Positions 25,205 to 34,518 of a DNA stretch of 42,681 bases are shown in pieces (within the stretch, counting starts at the first letter, position 1; every line of letters starts with the position of its first letter). The DNA lies in the NCBI RefSeq assembly GCF_003611635.1, contig NZ_RAVZ01000036.1, positions 1-42,681 of the forward strand. Direction: 5' to 3'. The DNA comes from Corallococcus terminator (GTDB lineage: Bacteria > Myxococcota > Myxococcia > Myxococcales > Myxococcaceae). The position numbers were made by a program, and so were the translations under genes. The notes beneath the pieces are model-generated. The model saw only the letters and a list, made by a program, of their open reading frames with translations. It was not told the origin of the DNA and did no database searches.

Positions 25205-26170
25205 TCAGGGGGCAGCGGTCGCGGCGGCGTTCGGCGGGACGTGAGCCTCCACCCAGCCCACGATGTCTCCGACGACCTTCGCCGCGTCGGGCTCGTGCGC
25301 GAGGTCATGGCGCTGGCCCTCGTAGATGATGAGTCGCTTGTCGGGGCTCGTGGCCTGCGCCACCAGGGCACGGCTGCCATCGATGGCGGTGATGACGTCC
25401 TCGCCGCCGTGCACCACCAGCAGCGGGAGCTTCAGGTCCTGGAACTTCCCTTCGAGCGCTTCGATGCCGGCGATGAGCGCCTTGGCGGAGCGCGCGGGCA
25501 GCTTCTCGTGGGTGATGAGCGGATCGGCGAGAAACTGCTCCTTCTCCGGGCCGTCGTGCAGGAACATCTGACTGTCCAGGTCCTGCGCGGGCAGCCCGGG
25601 GAGGATCGTGCCGAAGATCTTCGCCAGGCGCGTGTCGAAGCCAGACACTCCCGGCGGCAGCACGATGCCCGCGCCGCTCAGGATGAGCCCGGACACGTCG
25701 GAGGCGTGCTGGAGCGTGTAGTGCGTGGCGATGAGCCCGCCCATGCTGTGGCCGAACACCATCACCGGTACGCCCGGGTGTCGCACACGAGCGTCTTGAA
25801 CGACGCTGTCCACGTCATCCACCAGTTGCTGCATCGACTCCATGCGCTGGCGGTCACCGCCGGAATGGCCGTGGCCCCGGTGGTCCTGCGCGACGACGGC
25901 GAAGCCCTGGGCCTGAAGCGCTTCCGCGAGCCGGCCGTAGCGGTCGGAGTAGTCCCGCAGGCCGTGGATGAGGACCACCACGCCGCGCACGGGCGGCTGG
26001 GCGGGCTCCCACCGGACGCTGCTCAGGCACAGGCCGTCGGATGCGGTCCGTTCGAAGCCTGGGGACGCGGAGGGCCGGGTCCGGCACGCGGTTGCGGCGG
26101 CGCAGCCCTGCAACAGGACGAGCGCGGCCAGGGCGGTGAAGAAGGGAGCGACGGAGAAGGGCTTGTTCAT
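25205..26170 (-). CDS. Monoacylglycerol lipase-like alpha/beta hydrolase, lipoprotein
   Basis: A 321-aa enzyme. ATG 26170 gives a signal peptide with lipobox LLQGC (Cys23). The sequence matches the serine aminopeptidase S33/Hydrolase_4 group: VVVLIHGLRDYSDRYGRLAEAL (oxyanion hole), AQDHRGHGHSGG, nucleophile elbow FGHSMGG (Ser near 140), aspartate in HGGEDVITA (near 258) and histidine in EGQRHDLAHEPD (near 287). The RGHGxS and GHSMGG motifs are those of monoacylglycerol lipases and lysophospholipases, so it probably hydrolyses monoacylglycerol-type lipids at the envelope. It is expressed from the same strand as the HD-GYP gene, 51 nt downstream of it. Confidence 0.88.
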   Translation of the reverse strand: MNKPFSVAPFFTALAALVLLQGCAAATACRTRPSASPGFERTASDGLCLSSVRWEPAQPPVRGVVVLIHGLRDYSDRYGRLAEALQAQGFAVVAQDHRGHGHSGGDRQRMESMQQLVDDVDSVVQDARVRHPGVPVMVFGHSMGGLIATHYTLQHASDVSGLILSGAGIVLPPGVSGFDTRLAKIFGTILPGLPAQDLDSQMFLHDGPEKEQFLADPLITHEKLPARSAKALIAGIEALEGKFQDLKLPLLVVHGGEDVITAIDGSRALVAQATSPDKRLIIYEGQRHDLAHEPDAAKVVGDIVGWVEAHVPPNAAATAAP

Positions 26171-26221
26171 GGGGCCCAATGCACCATGCGGTGCCCAGGC
26201 CCACATCGGCCAGATGGCGGA

Positions 26222-27730
26222 TCACACGATGCCCGCGCGTGCGGCCACCAGGGAGGCGCCCGCGCGGGTGCTCACGCCCAGCTTTTCGTAGATGTGGATG
26301 GTGTGGTGCTGCACCGTGCGGTCCGACACCCCGAGCTTCCCGGCGATCTCCTTGTTCGTCGCTCCGCCCGCCAGCAGGCGCAGCACGTCCACCTCCCGGG
26401 GCGTCAGCGCGGACGTGGGGCCGGGCCCGGGGGCTCGCCGGAGGTCCTTCGTCCCGGCCACCACCGCGACGCAGTCCGCATCCAGCCGGCCCTCCTTCAC
26501 TTCGGCCTCCAGGACCTGCTTCGCCAGGGCCACGGTCCGCGCGGGGCGGTGGGGCCGCTCCTCCTGGAGCGCGACCCAGACGTCGGCCACCGCGAGCAGT
26601 CGCGCGCCGCGGGACAGGCCAACGGGCGCGAGGCCCCGGGGATAGCCTCCGCCATCCAGTCGTTCGTGATGCGCGCCCGCGAGTCGCGCCGCGTCCCGCA
26701 GCATGGGCGTGGCGGTGAGGAGATGCTCGGTGGCGTGGGCATGGGCCCGGGATGTCTCCCGGTCCGAGGGGGACCAGTCGGGTTGCAGCCACAGGCCGGT
26801 GGGCAGGGTCACGTGTCCCAGGTCATGCAGGTACGCCGCGAGCTGGAGCGTGGCCTGTTCCTCCGCGTCCAGGCCCAGGCGGGGCGCGGCGGACGCGCAT
26901 GCTTCCGCCACGCGTCGTGAGTGCCCGCGGGTGAAGGGGCTCTGCAGGTCCGCGAAGTCCCCGAAGGTCGTCGCCAGCGCGGTGGCGTCGATGGTGGGCG
27001 GCGCTTCGAGCAGGCACGCTTCCGCCGCCTCGATGCGCGCATCCGACAAGGTCTGGAGCGAGGCGGTCGCGGCCAGGGCCCGCTTCGCCCACGCCGGGTC
27101 CAGGGTCGTCCCTGATTGAAGCGCCAGGGCTTCCTGCGCCACGGCCGCACCCGAGCCGACGAAGAAGACGACGGCCACATGCGCCGCCTGCGCGACGCGC
27201 CCGACTTCGTGCAGGTCCGAGCCGCCCAGCAATCGCGGGCCGCCAGCGCCGTCCCAGCGCTCGTACGCCTCATCGAGCCCCTGGAGCACTCGCGCATCCA
27301 GCCCCAGGCCGGAGGCGAGCAGTCGCGCCGCGCCACACGCTTCCGCGAACCATTCCGAGCGCAGTCGCCGCGAGGACGTCAGCAGTCGCGCCAGTCCGGC
27401 GGCGCGGCGGGGCAGGCTGGGATTGGCGTCCAGGACCGAGCGCACGACATGCTTGGTGCGTCCCGCGTCCCCGCGCAGCAGGTTGCGGCGCAGGTGCACG
27501 TCGTTGCCCAGCCGCGACTCCTCGGCGGCGTAGGCGGTGCAGCCCAGGTGGCGTAGCAGGCCCACGTAGAAGGCGGCCCGGGCGTCGGTCCGGGACAGGC
27601 CGCCGTCCAACGCCAGCTCCAGCGCGAACAGCCCGGTCAGCAGGCTCTTCTCCCCCTCCAGCCCATTGGCGAGGTCGAGCACGGAGGACAACGCGGAAAG
27701 CGAAGCCACCGGATCCTGGCGCAGGTTCAT
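26222..27730 (-). CDS. HD-GYP phosphodiesterase with C-terminal LuxR HTH
   Basis: A 502-aa regulator. The first 260 residues are helical, with two segments like HD-domain halves but without the metal motif. The HD-GYP domain covers about 265-425: GHSRRVAEACASAAPRLG, the metal pair in YLHDLGHVTLP, then HHERLDGGGYPRGL, which carries the HHExxDGxGYP signature. A linker leads to a LuxR helix-turn-helix (about 435-495; LTPREVDVLRLLAGGATNKEIAGKLGVSDRTVQHHTIHIYEKLGV). HD-GYP domains hydrolyse cyclic di-GMP or related dinucleotides; fused to a DNA-binding domain it may link second-messenger breakdown to transcription. ATG 27730 lacks a clear Shine-Dalgarno. Confidence 0.85.
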   Translation of the reverse strand: MNLRQDPVASLSALSSVLDLANGLEGEKSLLTGLFALELALDGGLSRTDARAAFYVGLLRHLGCTAYAAEESRLGNDVHLRRNLLRGDAGRTKHVVRSVLDANPSLPRRAAGLARLLTSSRRLRSEWFAEACGAARLLASGLGLDARVLQGLDEAYERWDGAGGPRLLGGSDLHEVGRVAQAAHVAVVFFVGSGAAVAQEALALQSGTTLDPAWAKRALAATASLQTLSDARIEAAEACLLEAPPTIDATALATTFGDFADLQSPFTRGHSRRVAEACASAAPRLGLDAEEQATLQLAAYLHDLGHVTLPTGLWLQPDWSPSDRETSRAHAHATEHLLTATPMLRDAARLAGAHHERLDGGGYPRGLAPVGLSRGARLLAVADVWVALQEERPHRPARTVALAKQVLEAEVKEGRLDADCVAVVAGTKDLRRAPGPGPTSALTPREVDVLRLLAGGATNKEIAGKLGVSDRTVQHHTIHIYEKLGVSTRAGASLVAARAGIV

Positions 27731-28122
27731 CACGGGAAGAGCTTGGCACGGAGCATGTGCCCGGAACACAGCGGGTCCAGGCCCGGAGCGCATCGGCCGA
27801 TTGGCGGATGCCCGTCTGCCCGGCGGCTCCGTGAAGTCGCTCCGAGTGCCGGAGGCCGGTCCCCGCGCATCGGGTCGCATGGCTGAAGCTCGCCTTCGGC
27901 TCTCGTCGCCGTTCAGCGCGGGCCATCACCGCGCGACCTCCCGCCTTGATGAATGAAGGGGCGTCAGGGCCCCGCCGCTTCCCGGGTGCGTCCTGGCGTG
28001 GCTGCGCATTCCGCGCGGATTCCTTGCACCGCATGTTCTGGAAGGGGCCCGAGGGAGGCGCTCCACGTGAAGGCAGAGCCTGATGTGAAGTGAAGTCCTT
28101 CCCGCGCTATCGTTCCGGACGT
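27731..28122. other. Intergenic region with duplicated upstream block
   Basis: No gene is supported here. The last 105 nt (28018-28122) are closely similar to 29716-29820, directly upstream of the second J-like gene. Identical stretches include GTGAAGTGAAGTCCTTCCC and GCGCTATCGTTCC. Weaker similarity extends back to about 27964 and matches the Hsp70 remnant region (see 29624-29690), so this may be an older, further-deleted scar. The divergent HD-GYP promoter must also lie in this region. Confidence 0.55.
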
Positions 28123-29610
28123 ATGGATTTCGAGGAGGCACTCCAGGAACTGGGCGTGGACGCCGACCCTGGAGGCGACACCGTCCGCCGCGCGTACCTG
28201 CGACGGCTGAAGACGCGCAAGCCGGAGACGGACCCCGAAGGCTTCGCCCGCCTGCGACAGGCGTACGAAACGGTGCTGGCCGCTCGCGAGGGACGCGAAG
28301 GACCGCGAACCGAGGCGGAATCGCTCGCCCCCGCACCAGAGGCTGGCGCTCCCGAAGCCACGGGCCCGGTCTCCACGCTGCGTCAGGATGTATTCGACCG
28401 CTTCCGCGCCGAGTTCCGCGCGCTGCCGCCGGACGCTCCTCCGGAGGCACCGGTGGAGGTGGCCCGGCGTGCGGTGGAGGCGCTGCCGGACATGGCCGAG
28501 GCCCGGCAATGGCTGGTCGAAGCGCTGCTCGCCGCGGACCGCATCCCGGATGCCCTGGTCGTGTATCGAGACGCATACCGGCAGGGGTTCACCGGCTTTC
28601 TCGTGGAGCTCGCGCAGCGCTTTCCCCGGGCGCTGGAGGACACGGAGTTGGTCCTGCTGGCGGAGTCGGGGGCTCCCCACGGCTTCTTCTGGGGCCTGAC
28701 GGAGCAACTGCTCCAGCAGGGAGATGGGGCACGCGCCGCGAAGTGCGCGCTGGCCGCCTTCGAGCGCATGGGCACGAATCCCCAGGAGCCTCCGCCACCG
28801 CCGGGCTGGTTCCTGCAGGTCCAGCTCTTGCTGTACATCCAATCCCAGCCTGAATCCGCGCGCGAAGTCGGACGTCGCTACGCGGCCTGGGTCCGGGGAG
28901 AGGGATTGCAGGATGCCTTCAAGTCCGACGAGACCGCTCGGATATGGCCGCTGCTCGCGCAACTGCATGTGCTGCCGGATGCGTTCGACCCTGCCCTGCG
29001 TGCGGGCATGGCGCAGGCGTTGCTCGACGGGGACCTGGACCCCGCACGCGAAGCCTTCCAGGCGCTTCGGGAGCGCTCTCCCCAGGAAGCGTCGGAGGCG
29101 GCCGGTCAGGTGCGCGCGCAGGCCCCGGACCTGGAGCAACTCCTGGTGTCGCCCCTCCTGACCGTGCCGGAGCCGGTGCCCTCCACGTCGGTGCTGACGG
29201 TCCTCCAGAACGCCGCGCGGTCGCCCCAGGGACGCGGCGTCATGTCGGGCGCGTTCATCCTCCTGTTCTTCCTGTTCAAGGCCTGCTTCCTCCCTGCGAC
29301 CCGGGAGCCTCGGGGCACGGAGCGCCCGGTCGTGGTGGAAGCCCGGCGGATGGCGACGGTGCTCTGCTCTCAGTTGGAGCTACAGGACAAACAGCGGCTC
29401 TGCGGGTCGCTGCAACAGTTGGTGGTGTGGGGCGCTGGAGGCAGGTGTTCGCGGGTCCGCCGCGAGCAGGCCGAGGTGGAGCGGCAACTGGAAGCGCAGG
29501 TCGCCGCCCTGGGGGCGGACGCCGGTCCCATGCAGGAAGTCCAGCAGCAGCGACTGAAGGCCACCCGTGAGGAGTTCCGGCGCGCCCTCTTGAACGTATG
29601 TCAGGGATGA
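28123..29610 (+). CDS. Membrane-anchored J-domain-like protein, copy 1
   Basis: A 495-aa protein. The N-terminus (about 1-55) has the J-domain helices II and III (DTVRRAYLRRLK and DPEGFARLRQAYETVLA), but the HPD tripeptide that stimulates Hsp70 ATPase is replaced by KPE. A long helical TPR-like region follows (about 85-350, with repeats such as VARRAVEALPDMAEARQWLVEALLAADR). A single hydrophobic segment near residues 370-390 (GAFILLFFLFKACF) then precedes a charged C-terminal domain with four conserved cysteines. Its neighbours are a paralogue and an Hsp70, which supports a cochaperone role. It belongs to a tandem duplication. Confidence 0.72.
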   Translation: MDFEEALQELGVDADPGGDTVRRAYLRRLKTRKPETDPEGFARLRQAYETVLAAREGREGPRTEAESLAPAPEAGAPEATGPVSTLRQDVFDRFRAEFRALPPDAPPEAPVEVARRAVEALPDMAEARQWLVEALLAADRIPDALVVYRDAYRQGFTGFLVELAQRFPRALEDTELVLLAESGAPHGFFWGLTEQLLQQGDGARAAKCALAAFERMGTNPQEPPPPPGWFLQVQLLLYIQSQPESAREVGRRYAAWVRGEGLQDAFKSDETARIWPLLAQLHVLPDAFDPALRAGMAQALLDGDLDPAREAFQALRERSPQEASEAAGQVRAQAPDLEQLLVSPLLTVPEPVPSTSVLTVLQNAARSPQGRGVMSGAFILLFFLFKACFLPATREPRGTERPVVVEARRMATVLCSQLELQDKQRLCGSLQQLVVWGAGGRCSRVRREQAEVERQLEAQVAALGADAGPMQEVQQQRLKATREEFRRALLNVCQG

Positions 29611-29623
29611 CCCGACGGGTGAC

Positions 29624-29690
29624 GGTCAGGGCAGGAGCCCTCGTGGGCTCGGCCTGGGGACGACGTACCCGGTCGGTGCCCGGGTGGAAC
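29624..29690 (+). pseudogene. Decayed 5' end of an Hsp70 gene
   Basis: This spacer matches the start of the intact Hsp70 gene (31475-31535): GGTCAGGGCAGGAGCCC is identical, followed by TCGTGGGC and CTGGGGACGACGTAC. In the intact gene this encodes [17 protein letters not shown]. Here the ATG is lost and three single-base-scale deletions disturb the reading frame. It is best explained as a scar of tandem duplication of a J-gene/Hsp70 unit. Confidence 0.8.
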
Positions 29691-29715
29691 CCGGTGTGTC
29701 TGTCCATTCTACGCT

Positions 29716-29820
29716 GATTCCTTGCATCGCATGCGGAGGAAAGGGGCCTGGGAGGCGGTCCACGTGAAGACAGGGCCTGACGTGAAGTGAAGTCCTTCCC
29801 GCGCTATCGTTCCCTTCCGC
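29716..29820 (+). repeat. Duplicated leader upstream of J-like copy 2
   Basis: This 105-nt block matches 28018-28122 almost throughout and ends at the start codon, just as the first copy does. It likely carries the promoter and translation start signals of both J-like genes. No clear Shine-Dalgarno is visible in either copy. Confidence 0.75.
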
Positions 29821-31461
29821 ATGGATTTCGAGCAGGCACTCCAGGAACTGGGCGTGGACGCCGACCCTGGATGCGACACCGTCCGTCGCGTGTATCTGCG
29901 ACGGCTGAAGACGTGCAAACCCGAGACGGACCCTGAAGGCTTCGCCCGCCTGCGGCAGGCGTACGAAACGGTGCTGGCCGTCCGCGAAGGACGCGAAGGA
30001 CCGCGGACCCAGGCGGAGCCCCGGCAAGCCTCCACCCAGGCTGAGGAGGATCCCTCCACCGAGGCGGCCGGACCGGGCGCCACCCCCGCGCTTCCCCAGG
30101 ATGTGTTGGAGCGCTTCCGCGCCGAGTTTCGCGCGCTGCCTCCGGAGGGACCCCTGGAGGCGGCGGTGGAGGTGGCTCGCCGCGCGGTGGAGGCCGTGCA
30201 GGACTCGGCCGAGCCCCGACACTGGCTGGTAGGGGCGCTGCTCGCCGCGGACCGGACCCAGGAGGCCCTGTCCGCGTACCGCGACGCGTACCGGCAGGGA
30301 CATTTCGAGTTCCTCGCGGAGCTCGCACAACGCTTTCCTCGCGCGCTGGAGGACTCGGAGATCGCGCTGCTGGGGCGTGAGGCGCCCCACCGCTTCCTCT
30401 GGATGCTGACCAACCAGTTGCTCCAGATGGACGAAGTGGAGCGCGCCGGCAGGTTCGCTCAGGTCGCGTTCGGACAAATGGGCGCCAACCCCGACGAGCC
30501 ACCGCCTCCGCCTGGTTGGTTCGTGCAGCTCGTGGTGTTGTTGCACCTGCATGTCCAGCCGGCCCTCGGCCGGGATGTGGCGAGCCGCTATGTGGCCTGG
30601 GTGAAGGGCGAGGGTCTGCTGACGGCCTTCGCGTCCGAGGAGATCGCGGAGCTCTGGCCCCTGGTGCTGGAGTTGGGCGCGCTGCCGGATTCCTTCAGCA
30701 CCACGCTGCGAAGCATTCTCGCGAAGGCCTTGCTGGATGGACGGGTGGTGGATGCTCGGACCGCGCTCCAACTGCTGACTGAGAGCCGATTCGAGGAGGT
30801 GTCGGAGGCGCTCCCCCTGCTGCGTCAGCACGCCCCGGGGCTGTATCGACTGCTGGGCCGGCCGCCCCAGCCCACCCAGAAGGCGAGGCGCCTCCCGCCC
30901 CAGGCGCCGACTGCCTCCTCGCCCGAACGAGCGCCGACCCAGGCTGCCCCAGTCGCGGCGACAGCTCCGGAGCTGGTGCCCGAGCCCGAGCCCGCTGCTC
31001 CGGAGCCGGTGCCCAAACCCGCTGCTCCGCAAACGGTGCCCGGAGTCTCGAAGGCGCGCGGCTTTCGTCTGGACAAGCGGATCCTGGCGTTGGTGGGCGT
31101 GACGGTCCTCGTGGTGGGAGCCCTCGTTGTCTGGAGTGTCCTCCCCTCGAAGAAGGTCAGGACCCGGGTGGAGGGCCCGGAGGTGGTGGAGCTTGCCCGT
31201 CAGAAGGAGCGGGAGCTCTGCGCGCTGCTGACCGGGCCGGATCGCCAGCGGAGCTGCGTGTTCCTGCACACGCTGGTGTCGTTGGGTGCCGACGGCAAAT
31301 GCGAGAAGCTGGACGCCCAACGGGGCGCATTCGAGAAGCAGTTGCGGGACCCGTTCGTCTTCCTGGGCGAGCATGATCCGCAAGTGCAGGCCCGCAAGAA
31401 GAAGCTGATGGCGGCCCGGCATGAGTTCGCGCGGGCCCTCTGGGACATGTGTGAGGGGTGA
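29821..31461 (+). CDS. Membrane-anchored J-domain-like protein, copy 2
   Basis: A 546-aa paralogue of the preceding gene. The J-like N-terminus is nearly identical (KPETDPEGFARLRQAYETVLA, again without HPD). The helical middle domain is conserved and the single transmembrane segment is near 420-440 (ILALVGVTVLVVGALVVWSVL). A Pro/Ala/Glu-rich insert of about 60 residues precedes the membrane segment and is absent from copy 1. The C-terminal domain again has four cysteines in matching positions (ELC, RSC, GKC, DMC). The stop codon is 4 nt before the Hsp70 start, so they are co-translated. Confidence 0.75.
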   Translation: MDFEQALQELGVDADPGCDTVRRVYLRRLKTCKPETDPEGFARLRQAYETVLAVREGREGPRTQAEPRQASTQAEEDPSTEAAGPGATPALPQDVLERFRAEFRALPPEGPLEAAVEVARRAVEAVQDSAEPRHWLVGALLAADRTQEALSAYRDAYRQGHFEFLAELAQRFPRALEDSEIALLGREAPHRFLWMLTNQLLQMDEVERAGRFAQVAFGQMGANPDEPPPPPGWFVQLVVLLHLHVQPALGRDVASRYVAWVKGEGLLTAFASEEIAELWPLVLELGALPDSFSTTLRSILAKALLDGRVVDARTALQLLTESRFEEVSEALPLLRQHAPGLYRLLGRPPQPTQKARRLPPQAPTASSPERAPTQAAPVAATAPELVPEPEPAAPEPVPKPAAPQTVPGVSKARGFRLDKRILALVGVTVLVVGALVVWSVLPSKKVRTRVEGPEVVELARQKERELCALLTGPDRQRSCVFLHTLVSLGADGKCEKLDAQRGAFEKQLRDPFVFLGEHDPQVQARKKKLMAARHEFARALWDMCEG

Positions 31462-31465
31462 GAAG

Positions 31466-33205
31466 ATGAGCGGCGGTCAGGGCAGGAGCCCCATCGTGGG
31501 CATCGACCTGGGGACGACGTACTCGCTGGTGGCCGTCATGCGCGACGGCCGCCCCACCGTGGTGCCCAACGCGCTGGGCGAGGTGCTCACCCCCAGCGCA
31601 GTGGGCCTCACGGAGAACGGCGAAGTGCTGGTGGGCGCGGCCGCGAAGGCCCGCGCGGTGTTGGACCCCTCGTCCGGCGCGGTGGCCTTCAAGCGCGACA
31701 TGGGCCTGGAGCGTCCGCGCATCCTGGGGGGCCGCTCCTTCACACCGCAGGAGCTGTCCTCGCTGGTGCTGGGCTCGCTGAAGCGGGACGCGGAGGCCGC
31801 CCTGGGCGTGCCCATCGAGGAGGCGGTGGTGACGGTGCCCGCCTACTTCGGGGACCTGCAACGGCAGGCGACGCGGGATGCGGGCGCCATCGCGGGCCTG
31901 AAGGTGGAGCGCATCATCAACGAGCCCACCGCCGCGGCGCTCGCCTACGGACTGCACGAGCGCGACCGCGAGATGCGCGTGGCGGTGCTGGACCTGGGCG
32001 GCGGCACCTTCGATGTGACGGTGCTGGAGATCATCGAGGGCGTCATCGAAATCCAATCCTCCGCGGGCGATGCGCGCCTGGGCGGCGAGGACTTCGACAC
32101 CGCGCTCGCGCGGTACGTGGCGCACGCGTGGCGGGAGAAGCAGGGCCTGGACCTGGAGGAACATGCCGCCGCGTGGTCCCGCCTCCGCGAGGCGTGCGAA
32201 GGCGTCAAGCGCCGGCTCTCCGCGGCGGAGCGCACGCGGCTGGTGCTGCCCGACCTGCCGCTGGAGACGGGCCGCCGGCTGACCCTGGACCTGGAGCTGA
32301 GCCGCGACGACGCGGAGCGCGCCTGGGCCCCGGTGCTGGAGCGCGTGCGGGGGCCCATCCGGCAGGCGCTGAAGGACGCGTCGCTCCAGGCGAAGGATGT
32401 CGACGAGGTGCTGCTGGTGGGCGGCTCCACGCGCATGCCGTGCGTGGCGGCCATGAGCGCGGAGCTGTTCGGCCGGCTGCCCTTGCGCAAGCTGCCTCCG
32501 GACGAAGCCGTGGCGCTGGGGGCCGCGGTGCAGGGCGCGATGAAGGGCGGGGACCGGGCGGTGGAGGACCTCATCGTCACCGACGTGGCGCCCTTCACGC
32601 TGGGCGTCGCCACCGCGGCGCAGGCGGGCCGGCAGCACATCACCGGCATCTTCAGCCCCATCCTGGAGCGCGGCACCGTCATCCCCACCAGCCGCGTGGA
32701 GCGCTACTCCACCAGCCGCGACTTCCAGCGGGAGATCCGCCTGGAGGTCTACCAGGGTGAACACGCACGCTGTGAGGACAACGTCAAGCTGGGCGAGTAC
32801 CTCTTCCAGGGGCTGCCGCCCGCACCCGCCAGCGAACAGGCCGTGGACGTGCGCTTCACCTACGACCTCAACGGCATCCTGGAGGTGGAGATGACGGTGG
32901 TGTCCACCGGGCGCAAGTCCGCCTTCGTCATCGAACAGCGCCCCGGGCGCCTGACGCCGGAACAGTTGGAGGAGGCGCGCCAGCGGATGAACGCGCTCAA
33001 GCTTCACCCGCGCGACGCCCTGCCCAACACCACCGCGATGGCGCGGGCGGACGCACTGTTCGTCCAGCTCACGGGCCCGCTGCGAGACGAACTCGCGGCG
33101 GCCATCGCCGCCTTCCGGCTGGCCCTGGAGGCCCAGGAGCCCGTGCGCATCGGCGAGATCCGCGAGCGGCTCAACGCGATGGTGCGCCACCTCAAGGAGC
33201 GCTGA
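31466..33205 (+). CDS. HscC-like Hsp70 chaperone
   Basis: A 579-aa Hsp70. ATG 31466 follows GAGGGGTGAGAAG. The ATPase domain has all Hsp70 motifs: [49 protein letters not shown] and [11 protein letters not shown]. The substrate-binding part (FTLGVAT, then LEVYQGE and [13 protein letters not shown]) is followed by a short lid. It is about 60 residues shorter than DnaK and resembles HscC. In E. coli HscC is encoded near the membrane J proteins DjlB/DjlC, and the same arrangement is seen here. It ends 4 nt before the convergent thiolase gene. Confidence 0.93.
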   Translation: MSGGQGRSPIVGIDLGTTYSLVAVMRDGRPTVVPNALGEVLTPSAVGLTENGEVLVGAAAKARAVLDPSSGAVAFKRDMGLERPRILGGRSFTPQELSSLVLGSLKRDAEAALGVPIEEAVVTVPAYFGDLQRQATRDAGAIAGLKVERIINEPTAAALAYGLHERDREMRVAVLDLGGGTFDVTVLEIIEGVIEIQSSAGDARLGGEDFDTALARYVAHAWREKQGLDLEEHAAAWSRLREACEGVKRRLSAAERTRLVLPDLPLETGRRLTLDLELSRDDAERAWAPVLERVRGPIRQALKDASLQAKDVDEVLLVGGSTRMPCVAAMSAELFGRLPLRKLPPDEAVALGAAVQGAMKGGDRAVEDLIVTDVAPFTLGVATAAQAGRQHITGIFSPILERGTVIPTSRVERYSTSRDFQREIRLEVYQGEHARCEDNVKLGEYLFQGLPPAPASEQAVDVRFTYDLNGILEVEMTVVSTGRKSAFVIEQRPGRLTPEQLEEARQRMNALKLHPRDALPNTTAMARADALFVQLTGPLRDELAAAIAAFRLALEAQEPVRIGEIRERLNAMVRHLKER

Positions 33206-33209
33206 GCCG

Positions 33210-34444
33210 CTACACGCGCTCCAGGATGGTGGCGATGCCCTGGCCACCGCCAATGCACATGGTGATGAGCGCCGTCTGCTTGCCGGTGCGCTCCAGCTCA
33301 TCCAGCGCGGTGCCCAACAGCATCGCGCCCGTGGCGCCCAGCGGGTGGCCCAGCGCGATGGAACCTCCGTTGACGTTCACGCGGTCCGGGTCGATGCCCA
33401 GCGCGCGCGTCGTCTGGAGGACGACCCCGGCGAAGGCCTCGTTGATCTCCCACAGGTCGATGTCGCCGGCCTTCATGCCCGCCATGCGCAGGGCCTTCTC
33501 ACTCACCGGCGCGGGGGCCGTGAGCATGAGGAGCGGTTCGGTGCCCAGGGTCGCCATCGCGCGGATGCGGGCGCGGGGCTTGAGGCCCTTCTCCTTCACA
33601 TAGCGTTCGGACGCCAGCGACACCACGGCGGCCCCATCCACGATGCCGCTGGAGTTGCCGGCGGTGTGGATGTGCTGGATGCGCTTCGCCTGGGGATAGG
33701 CGGCGAGCGCGATGCCGTCCAGCGTCTCCCCGTTCGGACCCACCACCGTGTCGCCCATCGCGACGAACGCGGGCTTGAGCGCGGCCAGGCCCTGCGCGCT
33801 GGTGTCCGGGCGGGGGAATTCGTCGCGCTCCAGCAGGACGGCGCCAGTAGCGGGGTCCTTTACCGCGAAGAGCGACCTGGCGAAGCGGTTCTCCTCGATG
33901 GCGCGGGCCGCGTTCTGTTGCGAGCGCAGGGCGAGCGCGTCCACGTCCTCGCGCGTGATGCCCTCCAGCGTGGCGATGAGGTCCGCGCTGATGCCCTGGG
34001 GCACCTGGTAGACGCGCTCCCGCAGGCGCACGTTGCCTCCGTCCTGGCCGCCACCGTCCGCGCCCAGCGACAGGTGCGACATGCTCTCCACGCCGCCGGA
34101 GACGACGAAGTCCATCGCGCCAGAGGCCACGCCCATGGCGCCGAAGTTCACCGCCTGGAGCCCGGAGCCGCAGAAGCGGTTGAGCGACACGGCGGACACG
34201 TCCTGCGGCCACCCCGCCGCCAGCACCGCGTTGCGCGCGATGTTCGCGCCCTGCTCGTTCACCTGCGAGACACACCCCGCGATGACGTCTCCCACCTCGC
34301 GCGCGTCCCAGCCCCCCGTCGCTGGAGCGCGTTGAGCGCCTGCGCGAGCAACTCCTGAGGGTGCAGCCCCGTGAGTGCGCCCTTGCCCATCTTCCCGCGC
34401 CCACGCGGGGTCCGAACGGCGTCGATGATGTAGCTGGTCGTCAT
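33210..34444 (-). pseudogene. Acetyl-CoA C-acyltransferase (thiolase) with a frameshift
   Basis: The N-terminal part starts at ATG 34444 ([24 protein letters not shown], with [13 protein letters not shown]). The rest, from [23 protein letters not shown] to the end, reads in another frame. The two join at a run of six C on the plus strand (34312-34317); one more base would restore [16 protein letters not shown]. The catalytic cysteine ([13 protein letters not shown]), GHPLGATGA and MCIGGGQG are present in the downstream part. The full length would be about 411 aa, normal for a FadA-type thiolase that cleaves or joins acyl-CoA. Whether this is a true mutation or a sequencing error cannot be told from sequence alone. 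Confidence 0.85.
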
Positions 34445-34468
34445 GCGCGGCTCCTTGGATTTTGAATG

Positions 34469-34497
34469 TAATATTACGCGCGTAATTTTCATGTCAA
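34469..34497 (-). promoter_or_regulatory. Promoter with palindromic operator upstream of thiolase
   Basis: On the minus strand a perfect -35 TTGACA (34497-34492) is followed after 17 nt by ATATTA (34474-34469), a plausible -10. A perfect 14-bp palindrome ATTACGCGCGTAAT (34473-34486) fills the gap between the two boxes. A TetR- or FadR-like repressor bound there would block RNA polymerase. No such regulator gene is adjacent. AAGGAG lies between promoter and start codon as ribosome binding site. Confidence 0.65.
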
Positions 34498-34518
34498 GGC
34501 AACCGCCCGTGGGAACGA

